Source of the DNA: Roseomonas alba
GTDB lineage: Bacteria; Pseudomonadota; Alphaproteobacteria; Acetobacterales; Acetobacteraceae
DNA: 64,000 bases
Assembly: GCF_019430885.1 (NCBI RefSeq)
Contig: NZ_JAHYBZ010000002.1
Span: 124,001-188,000, forward strand
Direction: 5' to 3'
The notes under the pieces were generated by a model that worked only from the letters and a program-made list of their open reading frames with translations, ran no database searches and was not told the origin of the DNA. Made by a program: the position numbers and the translations under genes. Below are positions 1 to 8,755 of this stretch, piece by piece. The stretch's first letter is position 1, and every line of letters begins with the position of its first letter.

Positions 1-1245
1 GGACAGGAAGCGGTCGCGGAACGCCTTGTCGATGACGCTGATCTTCATCACGGCGTTGTCGAACAGATTGCCCGACAGTACCACGAAGCCGGCGCGTTCC
101 TTCATCGGCTTCGCCAGCGGGCGGATCACCTCCGGGTCGGCCTCAGCGACGGTCGAGAGGTTCTCGGCCAGCGTCTTGCCTGTCACCGTCATGACGTCGC
201 CATGCAGCAGCCCGGCGTCGAGCAGCTGCTTCATCACCGCGGGCACCCCGCCGGCGCGGAAGAAGGCCTCGCCGAGGTAGCGACCGGCCGGCTGGCAATC
301 GACCAGCAGCGGGATGTCGGCGCCGACGCGCTGCCAGTCCTCGACGGTGTGATCGACGCCCATGTGCCGCGCGATCGCGACCATGTGGATCGGGCAGTTG
401 GACGACGCGCCGATCGCCGAGGCGACCGCGACCGCATTCTCGAAGGCCTTCTTCGTCATGATGTCGGAGGGACGCAGGTTCTCGCGCACCATCTCGACGA
501 TGCGGCGGCCGGTCTCGTAGGCGATCTGGCCGCGCTGACGATACGGGCCGGGGATCGCGGCGCAGCCGGTCAGCGACATGCCGACCGCCTCGGCCAGCGA
601 GTTCATCGACAGCGCCGTGCCCATGGTCGAGCAATGCCCGACGCTGGTCGCGCTCGCGGCCACCATGTCGATGAAGGTGTCGTTGTCGATCTCCCCGGCG
701 GCGAGCATCTTGCGCGCCTCCCACACGATCGTCCCCGACCCGGCGAGCCGTCCCTTCCACCAGCCATCCAGCATGGGGCCGCCGGACAGCCCGATGGCCG
801 GGATGTTGACCGTCGCCGCGCCCATCAGCTGCGCGGGCGTGGTCTTGTCGCAGCCCATGGTCAGCACCACGCCGTCCATCGGATAACCGTGCAGGATCTC
901 GACCAGCGAGAGGTATTGCAGGTTGCGATCCAGCGCCGCGGTGGGGCGCTTCAAGGTTTCCTGGATCGGATGGACGGGAAATTCCAGCGGCACGCCGCCC
1001 GCATCCCGAATACCGGCCTTCACGCGGTCCGCGAGCGCGATGTGATGCCGGTTGCAGGGCGCGATGTCGGACCCGGTCTGGGCGATGCCGATGATCGGGC
1101 GGCCGGATTGCAGCTCGCCGCGCGTCATGCCGAAGTTCAGCATGCGCTCGACATAGAGCGAGGTCATCCCCGGATCGGTCGGATCGTCGAACCAGCGCTG
1201 GCTGCGCAGCGTGAACGGCCGCTTGGTCTGGTCCTGGTCCGCCAT
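1..1245 (-). CDS. IlvD/Edd family dehydratase (sugar-acid or dihydroxy-acid dehydratase), C-terminus beyond window
   Basis: The frame is open from the window edge to an ATG at 1245 that follows a strong GGAGGGAG ribosome site; 415 residues are visible of a family usually near 570-600. These cytosolic enzymes remove water from dihydroxy acids or aldonic acids using an Fe-S cluster and Mg. Three cysteines sit where the family binds its cluster: about 64 (IAPCNRHH), 132 (MGCDKTTPA) and 205 (VGHCSTMG). The [18 protein letters not shown] stretch is also typical. The N-terminus (RSQRWFDDP) and the three-cysteine pattern resemble arabinonate/xylonate dehydratases more than branched-chain IlvD; this sub-assignment is inference. 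No sugar-acid pathway partner lies within the window. Confidence 0.9.
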   Translation of the reverse strand, partial: MADQDQTKRPFTLRSQRWFDDPTDPGMTSLYVERMLNFGMTRGELQSGRPIIGIAQTGSDIAPCNRHHIALADRVKAGIRDAGGVPLEFPVHPIQETLKRPTAALDRNLQYLSLVEILHGYPMDGVVLTMGCDKTTPAQLMGAATVNIPAIGLSGGPMLDGWWKGRLAGSGTIVWEARKMLAAGEIDNDTFIDMVAASATSVGHCSTMGTALSMNSLAEAVGMSLTGCAAIPGPYRQRGQIAYETGRRIVEMVRENLRPSDIMTKKAFENAVAVASAIGASSNCPIHMVAIARHMGVDHTVEDWQRVGADIPLLVDCQPAGRYLGEAFFRAGGVPAVMKQLLDAGLLHGDVMTVTGKTLAENLSTVAEADPEVIRPLAKPMKERAGFVVLSGNLFDNAVMKISVIDKAFRDRFLS

Positions 1246-1324
1246 GGCGCTCCCTCCGTTTGCCTTTGGGAGAGCCTGGGTCCGCGCCGCCGGGGCTGTC
1301 AATCGGCCCGACGGCGCAGGCGCG

Positions 1325-1669
1325 TCAGGGGAAGTTGATGTCGGTCAGTTCGCAGGTGTTGATGTTGCGCTGTTCGACGGCGCGGCCGCCCTCGACGACG
1401 ATGCGGATGTCGTTCACGCACTGCCCGTCGGGCAGACGGACGATGAAGGTCTGTCCGGCCGCCAGGACGTTCTGGCCCAGCCGGTCCTGGCCCCAGTTGC
1501 TGTCCTGCGAGGAGGAGACATAGAGCTCCATGATCGTCTGGTTCGACCGGTTGTTCAGCCGGAAGGACGGGTCGGTGGTCTGGGCCTGCGCGGCACCGGC
1601 CAGGCCGAAGGCGAAGGCGGTGGCGACGGCGGCGGAACCGAGGCCGAAAAGGACGCGGCGAGCGTTCAT
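1325..1669 (-). CDS. Small secreted protein of unknown function
   Basis: Encodes 114 residues from an ATG at 1669 (MNARRVLFGLG); an in-frame ATG nine bases upstream at 1678 is equally possible. A clear signal peptide (MNARR, then an Ala/Gly/Phe-rich core ending AGAAQAQ) predicts export to the periplasm. The mature part of about 85 residues is polar, with two cysteines (DGQC and NTCEL) that could form a disulfide. I do not recognise a characterised domain; similar short Tat/Sec-exported proteins are common in Acetobacteraceae. It lies 79 bases beyond the start of the dehydratase gene on the same strand, so it could be its upstream neighbour in a transcript. Confidence 0.7.
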   Translation of the reverse strand: MNARRVLFGLGSAAVATAFAFGLAGAAQAQTTDPSFRLNNRSNQTIMELYVSSSQDSNWGQDRLGQNVLAAGQTFIVRLPDGQCVNDIRIVVEGGRAVEQRNINTCELTDINFP

Positions 1670-1760
1670 GGAGGGCATCCGGGATGATGCCGCCGGATCG
1701 GCGGCGCCATCACCCTGCGCCGCCGATGCTTGACCGACGATGAAGCCGTTCAGGGAGCCG

Positions 1761-1868
1761 TTCGGCACCCCACCGGGCCATCGAATTCAACATACTGTCG
1801 CTGGGTGGCTGGATTGGGGTGCGGGGCGGTGCCGGACATGCGCTGCACGGCGCATGCCCAGACGCCCG
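1761..1868. repeat. Family B palindromic repeat, degenerate copy
   Basis: A degenerate member of the palindrome family best seen at 10315-10457, 38635-38779 and 54130-54273. Shared blocks include CATACTG, CTGGGTGGC, GGGGTGCGGG and CGGTGCCGGAC, in the same order and spacing. It occupies the gap between the small secreted protein and the 3' end of the alpha/beta hydrolase. Its function is unknown; a transcribed copy would fold into a long hairpin. Confidence 0.65.
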
Positions 1869-1869
1869 T

Positions 1870-2913
1870 TCAGGCCGCCGGCGCTTCCTCGAGGAAGCCC
1901 TGCACCGCCTGGTACAGAACACCCCGGTTGCGTTCCAGCAGCATCATGTGCGTGCCTTCGCCCAGCATCACCAGACGCTTGCCCGGGCTGTTCGTCATCA
2001 GCGGGAAGATCGCCGTCGCCATGGAGGGCGGCGTGTCCTGGTCCCATTCGGCGACGACCAGCAGCGCCGGCGCCGTCACCTTGGACGGATCCCAATAGGG
2101 ACGGCCCGCCTGGTTGTATTCGCGGCCATCGAGCAGCACGCCGTTCGGCGCGCGCAGCGCCGCCGGATTGCGTCGCAGGCCCTCGGGGTCGGAGGCCCAG
2201 GTGACGCCCGCCCAATGCTCGAACCAGCCGGCTGGGATCAGCCCGGCGCGCTTGGCTTCCGGCACGCCATTCAGCCAGCGCTGCCGCGCCTGGGACTGCG
2301 TGACATACCGATAGGCGCCGAGCGCATCCCCCGCGCCGGCCGAAGCGGGGCTGGCGCCCTCCCGCAGCCAGGGCGGGGCGAAGAGCACCAGGCGCTCCAC
2401 CACCGTCGGATTGTCCGCCGCGAAACGGCCCATCAGCGTGCTGCCCCAGGACCAGCCCATATGGATGATCTTCGGCAGGTTGCGGTGGCTGCGGATGAAG
2501 GCGGCCGCCGTGCCGATATCCGACAGCGCGACATCGCCGCGCACGATGGGCGGGTTCGCCTCGGGCGGCTGGGACATCTCGGGCGGGCGCGTCGAACGAC
2601 CATAGCCGCGGATGTCGAGGCACCAGACATCGAAGCCGCGCCCGGCGATGTAGTCCATCCAGGACAGGCCGCCGAGCGGTACGTCGAAGGCGGTGCTCGC
2701 CGGATAGGTCGCACCGTGCACGAACAGCACGGTCCGCGAGGGCGAATAGGCCGTCATCGTCTCCTGCCGCTTGTTGCGCAGGAAGATCTCGATGCCGGCA
2801 TCGCCGGTGGGGACCATGTATTCCTCGGTCACCAGGCTCGGCGTCTGGGCCTGGGCGGCGTTGACCAGCATTGGCGCGACGAGCGGGGTCGCGATCAGGG
2901 CACGTCGGTTCAT
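1870..2913 (-). CDS. Exported alpha/beta-hydrolase
   Basis: Encodes 347 residues from an ATG at 2913 (MNRRALIATP); a GTG at 2928 is an in-frame alternative. An N-terminal signal sequence ends at NAAQAQ, so the enzyme is probably periplasmic. The fold is supported by an oxyanion-type FVHGATYP stretch, a nucleophile elbow GWSWGS with its serine, an acid in the VAEWDQDTPP region and a C-terminal histidine in GEGTHMMLLE. That gives a complete Ser-Asp-His triad as expected for an esterase or lipase-like hydrolase. The substrate cannot be told. It stands alone, with a family B repeat at its 3' side and the divergent MATE gene 280 bases away on its 5' side. Confidence 0.85.
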   Translation of the reverse strand: MNRRALIATPLVAPMLVNAAQAQTPSLVTEEYMVPTGDAGIEIFLRNKRQETMTAYSPSRTVLFVHGATYPASTAFDVPLGGLSWMDYIAGRGFDVWCLDIRGYGRSTRPPEMSQPPEANPPIVRGDVALSDIGTAAAFIRSHRNLPKIIHMGWSWGSTLMGRFAADNPTVVERLVLFAPPWLREGASPASAGAGDALGAYRYVTQSQARQRWLNGVPEAKRAGLIPAGWFEHWAGVTWASDPEGLRRNPAALRAPNGVLLDGREYNQAGRPYWDPSKVTAPALLVVAEWDQDTPPSMATAIFPLMTNSPGKRLVMLGEGTHMMLLERNRGVLYQAVQGFLEEAPAA

Positions 2914-3193
2914 GGCGGCCTCATCCACGGTTCGGCGCCTTGATAGAACCCTTTGCTTGATCCCTCAAACGGCCGGGCCGATCGCGGAGTCTTTGGTTTG
3001 CCCTCAGACGCCGGGCGCCCGCATGCGCGGGCTTGGCTTGCGCGCCCCGAACTGTGGCGTTGGCGGCGACTGGCGGGTTGGGCGCGGTCGCGCTTCGCAC
3101 TCCCGGATCGCGGCAGGGTCGCGATCCGAGGAGGGGGACGGATGGGAGGCGGGGGTGCTCGCGCCGCGGGCAGGTTTCGCCTAAACCGGCGCC

Positions 3194-4585
3194 ATGGACG
3201 CTGGGATCACGACGATGCCCGCCAGCCGCGATTCCGCGGCATGGCGCGCCGAGGCACGGGCAACGGTCGCGCTGGCGGGGCCCATCGTGCTGACCAACCT
3301 GTCACAGATGGCTCTCGCCCTGACCGAGACGGCGCTGCTTGGGCGGTTCGGCACCCGGGAACTGGCGGCGGGGATGCTCGCGGCGAGCCTCCATTTCGCC
3401 ATGCTGGCCCCGGCGCTGGGCCTCGCGCTCGCCGCCGCGCCGCTGCAGGCGCAGATCCGCGGCCATGGGCGGGTGGCGGGTGGGGCAGGGCGCGGCTGGG
3501 TGCGCGGGATGCGGCGCGCGACGCGCGCCTCGCTCTGGGCCGTCGTCCTCGCGATCCTGCCGGCTTGGGCCGTGCTGTGGGAATCGGCTGCCGTGCTGCG
3601 GGCGCTGGGGCAGGATCCGGCGCTCGCGGACCTGGCGCAGCACTACACGCGCGGGGCGATGTTCGGCATCCCGGCCTTTTGCGCCTTCATCGTGCTGCGT
3701 GGATTCCTCGCGGCCATGGAGAGGCCGGCCGCGGCGATGTGGGTATCCCTCGGTGCCGTCGCGCTGAACCTGCCGGTGGCCTGGGCGCTGATCTTCCCGG
3801 CGGGGCTCGGCGTGGCGGGGGCGGGGCTCGCCATCACCGTCGCCAATGCGGCGATGGTCGCGGCACTGCTCGTGCTGATCGCGCGCGACAGGGTGTTCCG
3901 CCGCTTCCGCATCCTCGGCCGCTTCTGGCGGCCGGATGCGGCCCGCACGAAGGAGGTCTTCCTCGTCGGCCTACCCATCGCCGGCGCCATGCTGCTCGAG
4001 ATCGGGGTCTTCTCCGCCGCGGCACTGGCCATGGGCTGGTTCGGTGCGATTGCGGTCGGTGCGCACGCCATCGCGATCCAGACCGCCTCCACGACCTTCA
4101 TGGTGCCGCTCGGCATCGGGCAGGCGGCGACGGCGCGCGTGGGGCTGGCCATCGGCGCCGGCGACGTGGCCGGCGCGGCGCGTGCGGGATGGGTGGCGGT
4201 GGCGCTCGGCGGCGGCTTCATGCTGGCCATGGCGGTCACGCTGCTGGTTGCCGCGCCCGGGATCGCCTGGTTGTTCCTCGATCCCGGGGTCCCGGGGGCG
4301 ATGGAGGTCGCGGCTCTGGGCACGATGCTGCTGCGCATCGCGGGGCTGTTTCAGCTCGGCGACGGGTTGCAGGTCGTGGTCGCCGGTGCGCTGCGCGGGC
4401 TGAAGGATACGCGGGTGCCGATGCTCTTCGCGGCACTGGGCTATTGGGGGATCGGCCTGCCGATGGGGCTGGCCCTGGCGCAATTCGGTGGCTTCGGCCC
4501 GCGCGGGATCTGGATGGGCCTGGGGGTCGGGCTCGCCGTCGTGGCGGGGTTGATGCTGCTGCGGTGGCGGCGGCTGTCGGCGTGA
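3194..4585 (+). CDS. MATE family cation-coupled efflux transporter
   Basis: Encodes 463 residues with about twelve hydrophobic segments arranged as two homologous halves, the length and layout of NorM/DinF-type MATE exporters. Diagnostic stretches include the early LTNLSQMALALTETALLGRFG and GAMLLEIGVFSAAALAMGWFG at the beginning of the second half. Such proteins extrude cationic drugs or metabolites across the inner membrane in exchange for Na+ or H+. The start is the ATG at 3194; codon use matches the genome. No regulator is adjacent, so its substrate and control are unknown. The 280-base gap upstream holds only a short GC-rich inverted repeat near 3017-3032. Confidence 0.9.
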   Translation: MDAGITTMPASRDSAAWRAEARATVALAGPIVLTNLSQMALALTETALLGRFGTRELAAGMLAASLHFAMLAPALGLALAAAPLQAQIRGHGRVAGGAGRGWVRGMRRATRASLWAVVLAILPAWAVLWESAAVLRALGQDPALADLAQHYTRGAMFGIPAFCAFIVLRGFLAAMERPAAAMWVSLGAVALNLPVAWALIFPAGLGVAGAGLAITVANAAMVAALLVLIARDRVFRRFRILGRFWRPDAARTKEVFLVGLPIAGAMLLEIGVFSAAALAMGWFGAIAVGAHAIAIQTASTTFMVPLGIGQAATARVGLAIGAGDVAGAARAGWVAVALGGGFMLAMAVTLLVAAPGIAWLFLDPGVPGAMEVAALGTMLLRIAGLFQLGDGLQVVVAGALRGLKDTRVPMLFAALGYWGIGLPMGLALAQFGGFGPRGIWMGLGVGLAVVAGLMLLRWRRLSA

Positions 4586-4696
4586 CGCGAGCGGCGCTTC
4601 GCCTCTCCGCGCGTTGCCCGCCGGCACGCCTGGCCACCCCGGACCCTGGCGCGGGGCGCGGCGGCAGCGTTGGCTGCCGGGGCCGGCGCCAGCTGT

Positions 4697-4748
4697 CGGT
4701 TTCCGAAGGCCTTCACGCTTTCGGGGAGGAAGGTCAAAGCCCTTCGCC
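4697..4748. repeat. Family A repeat end, degenerate
   Basis: A decayed copy of one family A terminus: GGTTTCCGAAGGCC, then a GGGGAGGAAGG...CCCTTCGCC hairpin. It overlaps the stop codon (4734-4736) of the acyl-CoA dehydrogenase, so the last codons of that gene are formed by the repeat, and its hairpin would sit at the mRNA 3' end. Confidence 0.6.
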
Positions 4749-5876
4749 GATCACGCTGCGCGCCACGACCATCCGTTGGATCTCCGAGGTCCCGTCGAGG
4801 ATCCGCAGCACCCGCGCATCGCGATACAGGCGTTCGACAGCACTGCCCTGCATGTAGCCCTCGCCGCCATGCACCTGCAGCATGCGGTCGGCCACGCGCC
4901 CCAGCGCCTCGGTCGCAAACAGCTTCGCCGCGGCCGCATCCGCCGGGCGCAGCGTCCCGACATCGCGCGCGCGGGAGAGTTCGAGCGCCATGCAGCGCGT
5001 GGCCAGCGCCTCGGCCGAGGAATCGGCGAAGAGCGCCCCGATCGCGGGCTGCTCAGCGATCGGCTTGCCGAATTGCCGGCGGGCGAGGGCATGCCGGCGA
5101 CCTTCGTCGATCAGGCGTGCCATGAGCCCGGCGGACAGCGCAGCGAGATGCAGCCGCACCTTGTCCAGCCCGGCAAGCGCCAGCTTCAGCCCTTCGCCTT
5201 CCGCACCGATCAGCGCATCCGCCGGAACGCGGCACTCCTCGAAGACGATGTCGGCCACCTGGGCGCCGCGCATGCCCATCTTCGCCTGGACCGGCTGGAT
5301 CCGTACACCCGGCGTGGCGGGGTCGATGACGAAGGCGGAAATGCCGCGCGCGCCCTCGCCACCCGTCCGCGCCATGACCATCAGCATGCCGGATTCCGGC
5401 GCATTAGTGGCCCAGCGCTTGTGGCCGTCGATGCGCCAGCCATCGCCGTCTCGCCGCGCCGTCGTGGTCAGGGAGGCCGCATCCGATCCCGCGTCCGGTT
5501 CCGACAGGCAGAAGCAGGCGATGCGGTCGCCTCGCGCCAGGCCCGGCAGCCAATGGGCCTTCTGCGCCTCGGTTCCTGCGCGCAGCAGGATCTGCGCAGC
5601 CCCGCCGCTGTTCAGCGCATAGACCGCGCGATAGCCGGGCGCGGCGCGGCCGAGCACCAGCATGAGTTCGGCCTCTTCCTCCATGGTCAGGCCAAGCCCG
5701 CCATAGGCCTCGGGCAGTGAGATGCCGAACAGGCCCATGGCGCGGATGGCGTCGCGGGCCGGGACGGGCATGCGGTCCTCGGCGTCCATCTGCGCCTCGG
5801 CGGGGATCAGGATGTCCTCGACGAGGCGCGCGGCGGCGGCGAGGCGCTTCGCCTGGGCGGCGGGGTCGCGGATCAT
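4734..5876 (-). CDS. Acyl-CoA dehydrogenase
   Basis: Encodes 380 residues from an ATG at 5876 preceded by an excellent AAGGAGGAAA site. FAD enzymes of this family oxidise acyl-CoA thioesters to 2-enoyl-CoA and pass electrons to ETF. Visible hallmarks are the CLSEPDAGSDAAS flavin signature, GHKRWATNA, RRQFGKPIAEQ, and the C-terminal LQVHGGEGYMQG plus DGTSEIQRM segments. At the position where short- and medium-chain enzymes carry the catalytic glutamate (YEGT), this protein reads LDGT, a conservative Glu to Asp change. It has no neighbouring beta-oxidation genes; the downstream 2-hydroxyacid dehydrogenase lies beyond a family A element. Chain-length specificity cannot be inferred. Confidence 0.9.
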   Translation of the reverse strand: MIRDPAAQAKRLAAAARLVEDILIPAEAQMDAEDRMPVPARDAIRAMGLFGISLPEAYGGLGLTMEEEAELMLVLGRAAPGYRAVYALNSGGAAQILLRAGTEAQKAHWLPGLARGDRIACFCLSEPDAGSDAASLTTTARRDGDGWRIDGHKRWATNAPESGMLMVMARTGGEGARGISAFVIDPATPGVRIQPVQAKMGMRGAQVADIVFEECRVPADALIGAEGEGLKLALAGLDKVRLHLAALSAGLMARLIDEGRRHALARRQFGKPIAEQPAIGALFADSSAEALATRCMALELSRARDVGTLRPADAAAAKLFATEALGRVADRMLQVHGGEGYMQGSAVERLYRDARVLRILDGTSEIQRMVVARSVIGEGL

Positions 5877-5904
5877 GGGGGTTTCCTCCTTGCAGCGGTC
5901 GCTG

Positions 5905-6098
5905 CCGGAGGGGCTCTGCCCCTCCGGACCACCCCGCCACATGCTGAGAGCATTTGGAATGCCATCTGTTGGCGCCGGGCACGACGCCACAGCCATCGGT
6001 GGATGACGACCGCATTGCACGGCGCCAAGTATCGGTTTCCAAAGGCCCTGTGGCCTTTGGTGGGGTGAGGTCCGGAGAGGGGCAAAGCCCCTCTCTGG
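5905..6098. repeat. Family A composite element (two inverted ends, 194 bp)
   Basis: The left end has a hairpin at 5905-5927 (arms CCGGAGGGGC and GCCCCTCCGG), a CACCCCGCC linker and a second hairpin based on ATGCT/AGCAT. The right end is its inverted counterpart: arms CCAAAGGCC and GGCCTTTGG at 6039-6060, linker TGGGGTGAGG, then a GGAGAGGGGC/GCCCCTCTCT hairpin ending at 6098. The interior carries inward-facing GGCGCC blocks. It fills the gap between the acyl-CoA dehydrogenase start and the stop of the 2-hydroxyacid dehydrogenase, five bases from that stop. The structure resembles a MITE and could act as a bidirectional terminator. Confidence 0.85.
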
Positions 6099-6102
6099 TC
6101 GA

Positions 6103-7113
6103 TCAGTCGCTTTCGGGCGCAATCACGTTGGTGTTGAGCCCTTCCACCAGCACGTCCCGCATCGTCTCCGCGGATTTCAGCCGGATGTCGTCCCAGGCCT
6201 CGGGTGTGTGGAAGGCGATGTGCGGGCAGATGATCAGCCGGCCGGTCAGCCAATCCTCCTTATCGCGATAGGCGCGCAGCAGGGCGGGAATGGGTTCGAC
6301 CGGCGGTTCCACCGGAATCACGTCGAGCCCAGCCGCGGCGACGTGCCCGTCGCGCATCACGCGTTCCAGCGCATCGATGTCGAGGATCGGCCCGCGCGCG
6401 GTGTTGATGACGACCGCGTTCTTCGGCAGCAGGCGCAGCTCGCGCTCACCGATCAGGTTGCGCGTGTTGCGCGTCAGCGGGCAGTGGATGGACAGTACAT
6501 CCGACTGCGCGAGCAACTCGTCCAGCGTGCGGCAGCGCGACACGGCGATGGCGCGGTCGGCGCCGTTCGGCAGCGCCGGATCGTAGAAGGCGACGCGATA
6601 GCCGAGCGCCTTGGCGCGCAGTGCCGCCGCCGTGCCGATGCGGCCCAGGCCGACGATGCCGAAGGTCTGCACTTCCTGCCGCCGCACGGCGGGGCTCGGC
6701 ATCACGCCCCAGCGCGCCGGGTTCGGGCCGCGCTGCGTGTCGTGGTACAGCGTCAGCCCCCGCCGCAGGCCGAGCGCCATCAGCACGGCGAATTCCGCGA
6801 CCTCCTGCGTGCCGTAGTCAGGCACGTTGCAGACCTTGATGTTGCGTGCCGCCGCCGCCGCGCGATCGACGCGGTCATAGCCCACGCCCATGCGGATGAT
6901 GACGCGCAGCTTCGGGAAGCGGGCGATCTGGTCGGCCGGCACGGCCATGCGCAGTGTCATCAGCGCATCGGCCTGCTGGCAGAGCGCGTCCGGCAATTCG
7001 GCCAGCGACGATTTGCACGCACCCTGCACGATGCGTACCGAAGGCCCCATGACCCGTTGCTCGAGATCGGTGTCGGGATAGAGCCCTTCGGGCTCGAGCA
7101 CGGTCAGCGTCAT
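6103..7113 (-). CDS. D-isomer-specific 2-hydroxyacid dehydrogenase (CtBP/phosphoglycerate dehydrogenase-like)
   Basis: Encodes 336 residues from an ATG at 7113 with a CAGGAGG ribosome site. NAD-dependent enzymes of this family interconvert 2-hydroxy and 2-oxo acids. The Rossmann signature GIVGLGRIGTAAALRAKALG is clear, and the catalytic set is present: Arg in NTARGPILD, Glu in the VIPVEPPVEP region and His in CPHIAFHTPEAW. The DYGTQEVAEFAVLMALGLRR segment is shared with the C-terminal-binding-protein-like branch, which makes the substrate uncertain; it may be a glyoxylate, hydroxypyruvate or longer hydroxyacid reductase. It is transcribed towards the family A element at 5905-6098 and separated by 70 bases from the flavocytochrome gene upstream. 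Confidence 0.9.
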   Translation of the reverse strand: MTLTVLEPEGLYPDTDLEQRVMGPSVRIVQGACKSSLAELPDALCQQADALMTLRMAVPADQIARFPKLRVIIRMGVGYDRVDRAAAAARNIKVCNVPDYGTQEVAEFAVLMALGLRRGLTLYHDTQRGPNPARWGVMPSPAVRRQEVQTFGIVGLGRIGTAAALRAKALGYRVAFYDPALPNGADRAIAVSRCRTLDELLAQSDVLSIHCPLTRNTRNLIGERELRLLPKNAVVINTARGPILDIDALERVMRDGHVAAAGLDVIPVEPPVEPIPALLRAYRDKEDWLTGRLIICPHIAFHTPEAWDDIRLKSAETMRDVLVEGLNTNVIAPESD

Positions 7114-7183
7114 GCGTTTTCCTCCTGGTCGCGGGCGGAGGATGCGGGGGCGGGGGCCGACAGGCAAGTCGCCCTCCGCGGCA

Positions 7184-8530
7184 TCAGCGCATGGCGAAGA
7201 GCTCCTGGTGGAAGTGCTCCTGCACTGGGAAGCCCTGGGCGGCGAAGTCGTCTCGCAGCGCCTCCCCGAACCGGGCCGGGCCGCAGAACCACAGGCTGGC
7301 ATCGCGCCAGTCCGGGACCTCGGCACGGATGCGTTCCCCGTTCAGCCGGCCATGCTTTGCGTCGTGCAGCACATGCAGGCGGACGCCTGCCTTCGCGGCA
7401 TCGGCCGTCAGCTTGGCGATGGCCTCTTCCGAGAAGTCGGCGGTCGGGTGGAACAGGTCGATCGGCGGCGTGTTCAGGCCGGCCTGGCGGTCCAGCGCGA
7501 TCTGCTTCATCCGCGCGATGAAGGGGGTGATGCCGATGCCCGCGCCGATCCAGATCTGGCGCGGCCGGTCACACTCGAAGGTGAAGCAGCCATAGGGGCC
7601 TTCGACCCGCACCTTCTGGCCGATCTGCAGCTGGTCGGCCAGCCGGCTGGTATGGTCGCCGAGCGCCTTGGTGACGAAGGTAATGCGCCGGTCGCCCTCA
7701 TGCCAGGCGGAGGCGATGGTGTAGGGATGCGCACCCTCGGACGGGTCGGACATGGCGAAGGCGAATTGCCCTGCCCGATGTCCGGGCCAACCCTGTGGCA
7801 CGGCGATCTCGGTCTCCAACACGCGCAGTTCCGGATAGCGGGTGAGGGCGACGATCTCTCCCTGGACCTGTCGCGCGGCGCCGACCCGCCGCAGCAGCAC
7901 GATGATGGCGGCATAGGTGCCATAGGCCAGCAGCGCGGCCAGCACGACGCCGAGCGGCGTGACCCAATAGGCGAACTGCGTCAGCACCACCGCGTGGAAG
8001 ACCAGCACGAGGTAACTGATCGCCAGGATCCGGTGCGTCTTGAAGAACCAGCGATAGGGAAAGCGCGGGATCAGCGCGAGGACGATCAGCGCGACGACCG
8101 CATAGAAGGCCCATTCGCCCAGGCCTTCCGCGGTGCCGCGATACGACCGCAGGAAGGCCTCGACGGGATCGGTGATGACCGGGCGCGGCCCGCGCGGCGG
8201 CCGGGTGAGCCAGCCATACCCCACCGCCCATTTCGGCCCCTGCGTCCACAGCCAGTGGATGACGGAGATCGTCAGCGCCGCGATGCCGAGCCACTTGTGC
8301 AGCCGGTACATCTTGTCGAGCCCATTGCACCAGCGCTCGGGCCAGCGTGGGCGCAGGGCGAGGATCATCGCCACGCTCATGCAGGCCATGGCGAGCAGGC
8401 CCGTCCATTGGATCATGGCGTCGCGCAGGCGGAAGAAGGCGCTCGTCCACAGCGCCCCGGGATCGGCGACGACCCACAGCAGCGTGACGAGGCCGAGCAG
8501 CCCCCAAAGCGCGAGGCGGATCCGGTTCAT
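7184..8530 (-). CDS. Membrane ferric-reductase-like flavocytochrome (ferredoxin reductase family)
   Basis: Encodes 448 residues from an ATG at 8530. The first half has about six membrane helices with two pairs of helical histidines (YRLHKWLG...VIHW and KTHRIL...VFHA), the arrangement that ligates two b-type hemes in ferric-reductase/NADPH-oxidase domains. The second half is a cytoplasmic ferredoxin-NADP reductase module: HPYTIASAW for FAD, GAGIGITPFIARM for the nicotinamide nucleotide, and a C-terminal FCGPARFGEALR...FHQELFAMR. It should move electrons from NAD(P)H through FAD and heme across the inner membrane; the acceptor (ferric iron, oxygen or quinone) cannot be told. It is divergent from the marR operon with 225 bases between the two starts. 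Confidence 0.88.
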   Translation of the reverse strand: MNRIRLALWGLLGLVTLLWVVADPGALWTSAFFRLRDAMIQWTGLLAMACMSVAMILALRPRWPERWCNGLDKMYRLHKWLGIAALTISVIHWLWTQGPKWAVGYGWLTRPPRGPRPVITDPVEAFLRSYRGTAEGLGEWAFYAVVALIVLALIPRFPYRWFFKTHRILAISYLVLVFHAVVLTQFAYWVTPLGVVLAALLAYGTYAAIIVLLRRVGAARQVQGEIVALTRYPELRVLETEIAVPQGWPGHRAGQFAFAMSDPSEGAHPYTIASAWHEGDRRITFVTKALGDHTSRLADQLQIGQKVRVEGPYGCFTFECDRPRQIWIGAGIGITPFIARMKQIALDRQAGLNTPPIDLFHPTADFSEEAIAKLTADAAKAGVRLHVLHDAKHGRLNGERIRAEVPDWRDASLWFCGPARFGEALRDDFAAQGFPVQEHFHQELFAMR

Positions 8531-8717
8531 GGCCGGGGCGTTCCGGCGTTCGGCGGCGAGGCTTTGGACATGCAGGTCATCCTGTCAGGATCTTTCCTGC
8601 CTGTAATCCGGGCAGGGCCTCCTTGGGTTGATCTGGGTCAGGCTTTGCGTTTCGCCGCGGTTTCGCTGGGTGTCCATATGTCGCGGTGCCCTACGGGCGA
8701 GGCATGGCATATACCCA

Positions 8718-8746
8718 TTGAAGCTGATCATAACGCTGCTTATTAT
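8718..8746 (+). promoter_or_regulatory. Strong sigma-70-type promoter of the marR-emrAB operon with embedded inverted repeat
   Basis: TTGAAG at 8718-8723 and TATTAT at 8741-8746 are separated by exactly 17 bases, a near-consensus promoter in a locally AT-rich patch. The expected transcription start, about 7-10 bases past the -10 box, falls at 8753-8756, right at the marR ATG (8756), so a leaderless message is predicted. An inverted repeat ATAA-N6-TTAT (8730-8743) overlaps the spacer and -10 box and is a plausible autoregulatory MarR operator. A TGATCA palindrome lies at 8726-8731. Confidence 0.7.
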
Positions 8747-8755
8747 ATCGGTGCT

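Noticed and set aside
7112..8755. Open frame upstream of marR on the plus strand
   Set aside because: It is antisense to the flavocytochrome gene and is a high-GC shadow; MarR homology begins at 8756 where a promoter also ends.
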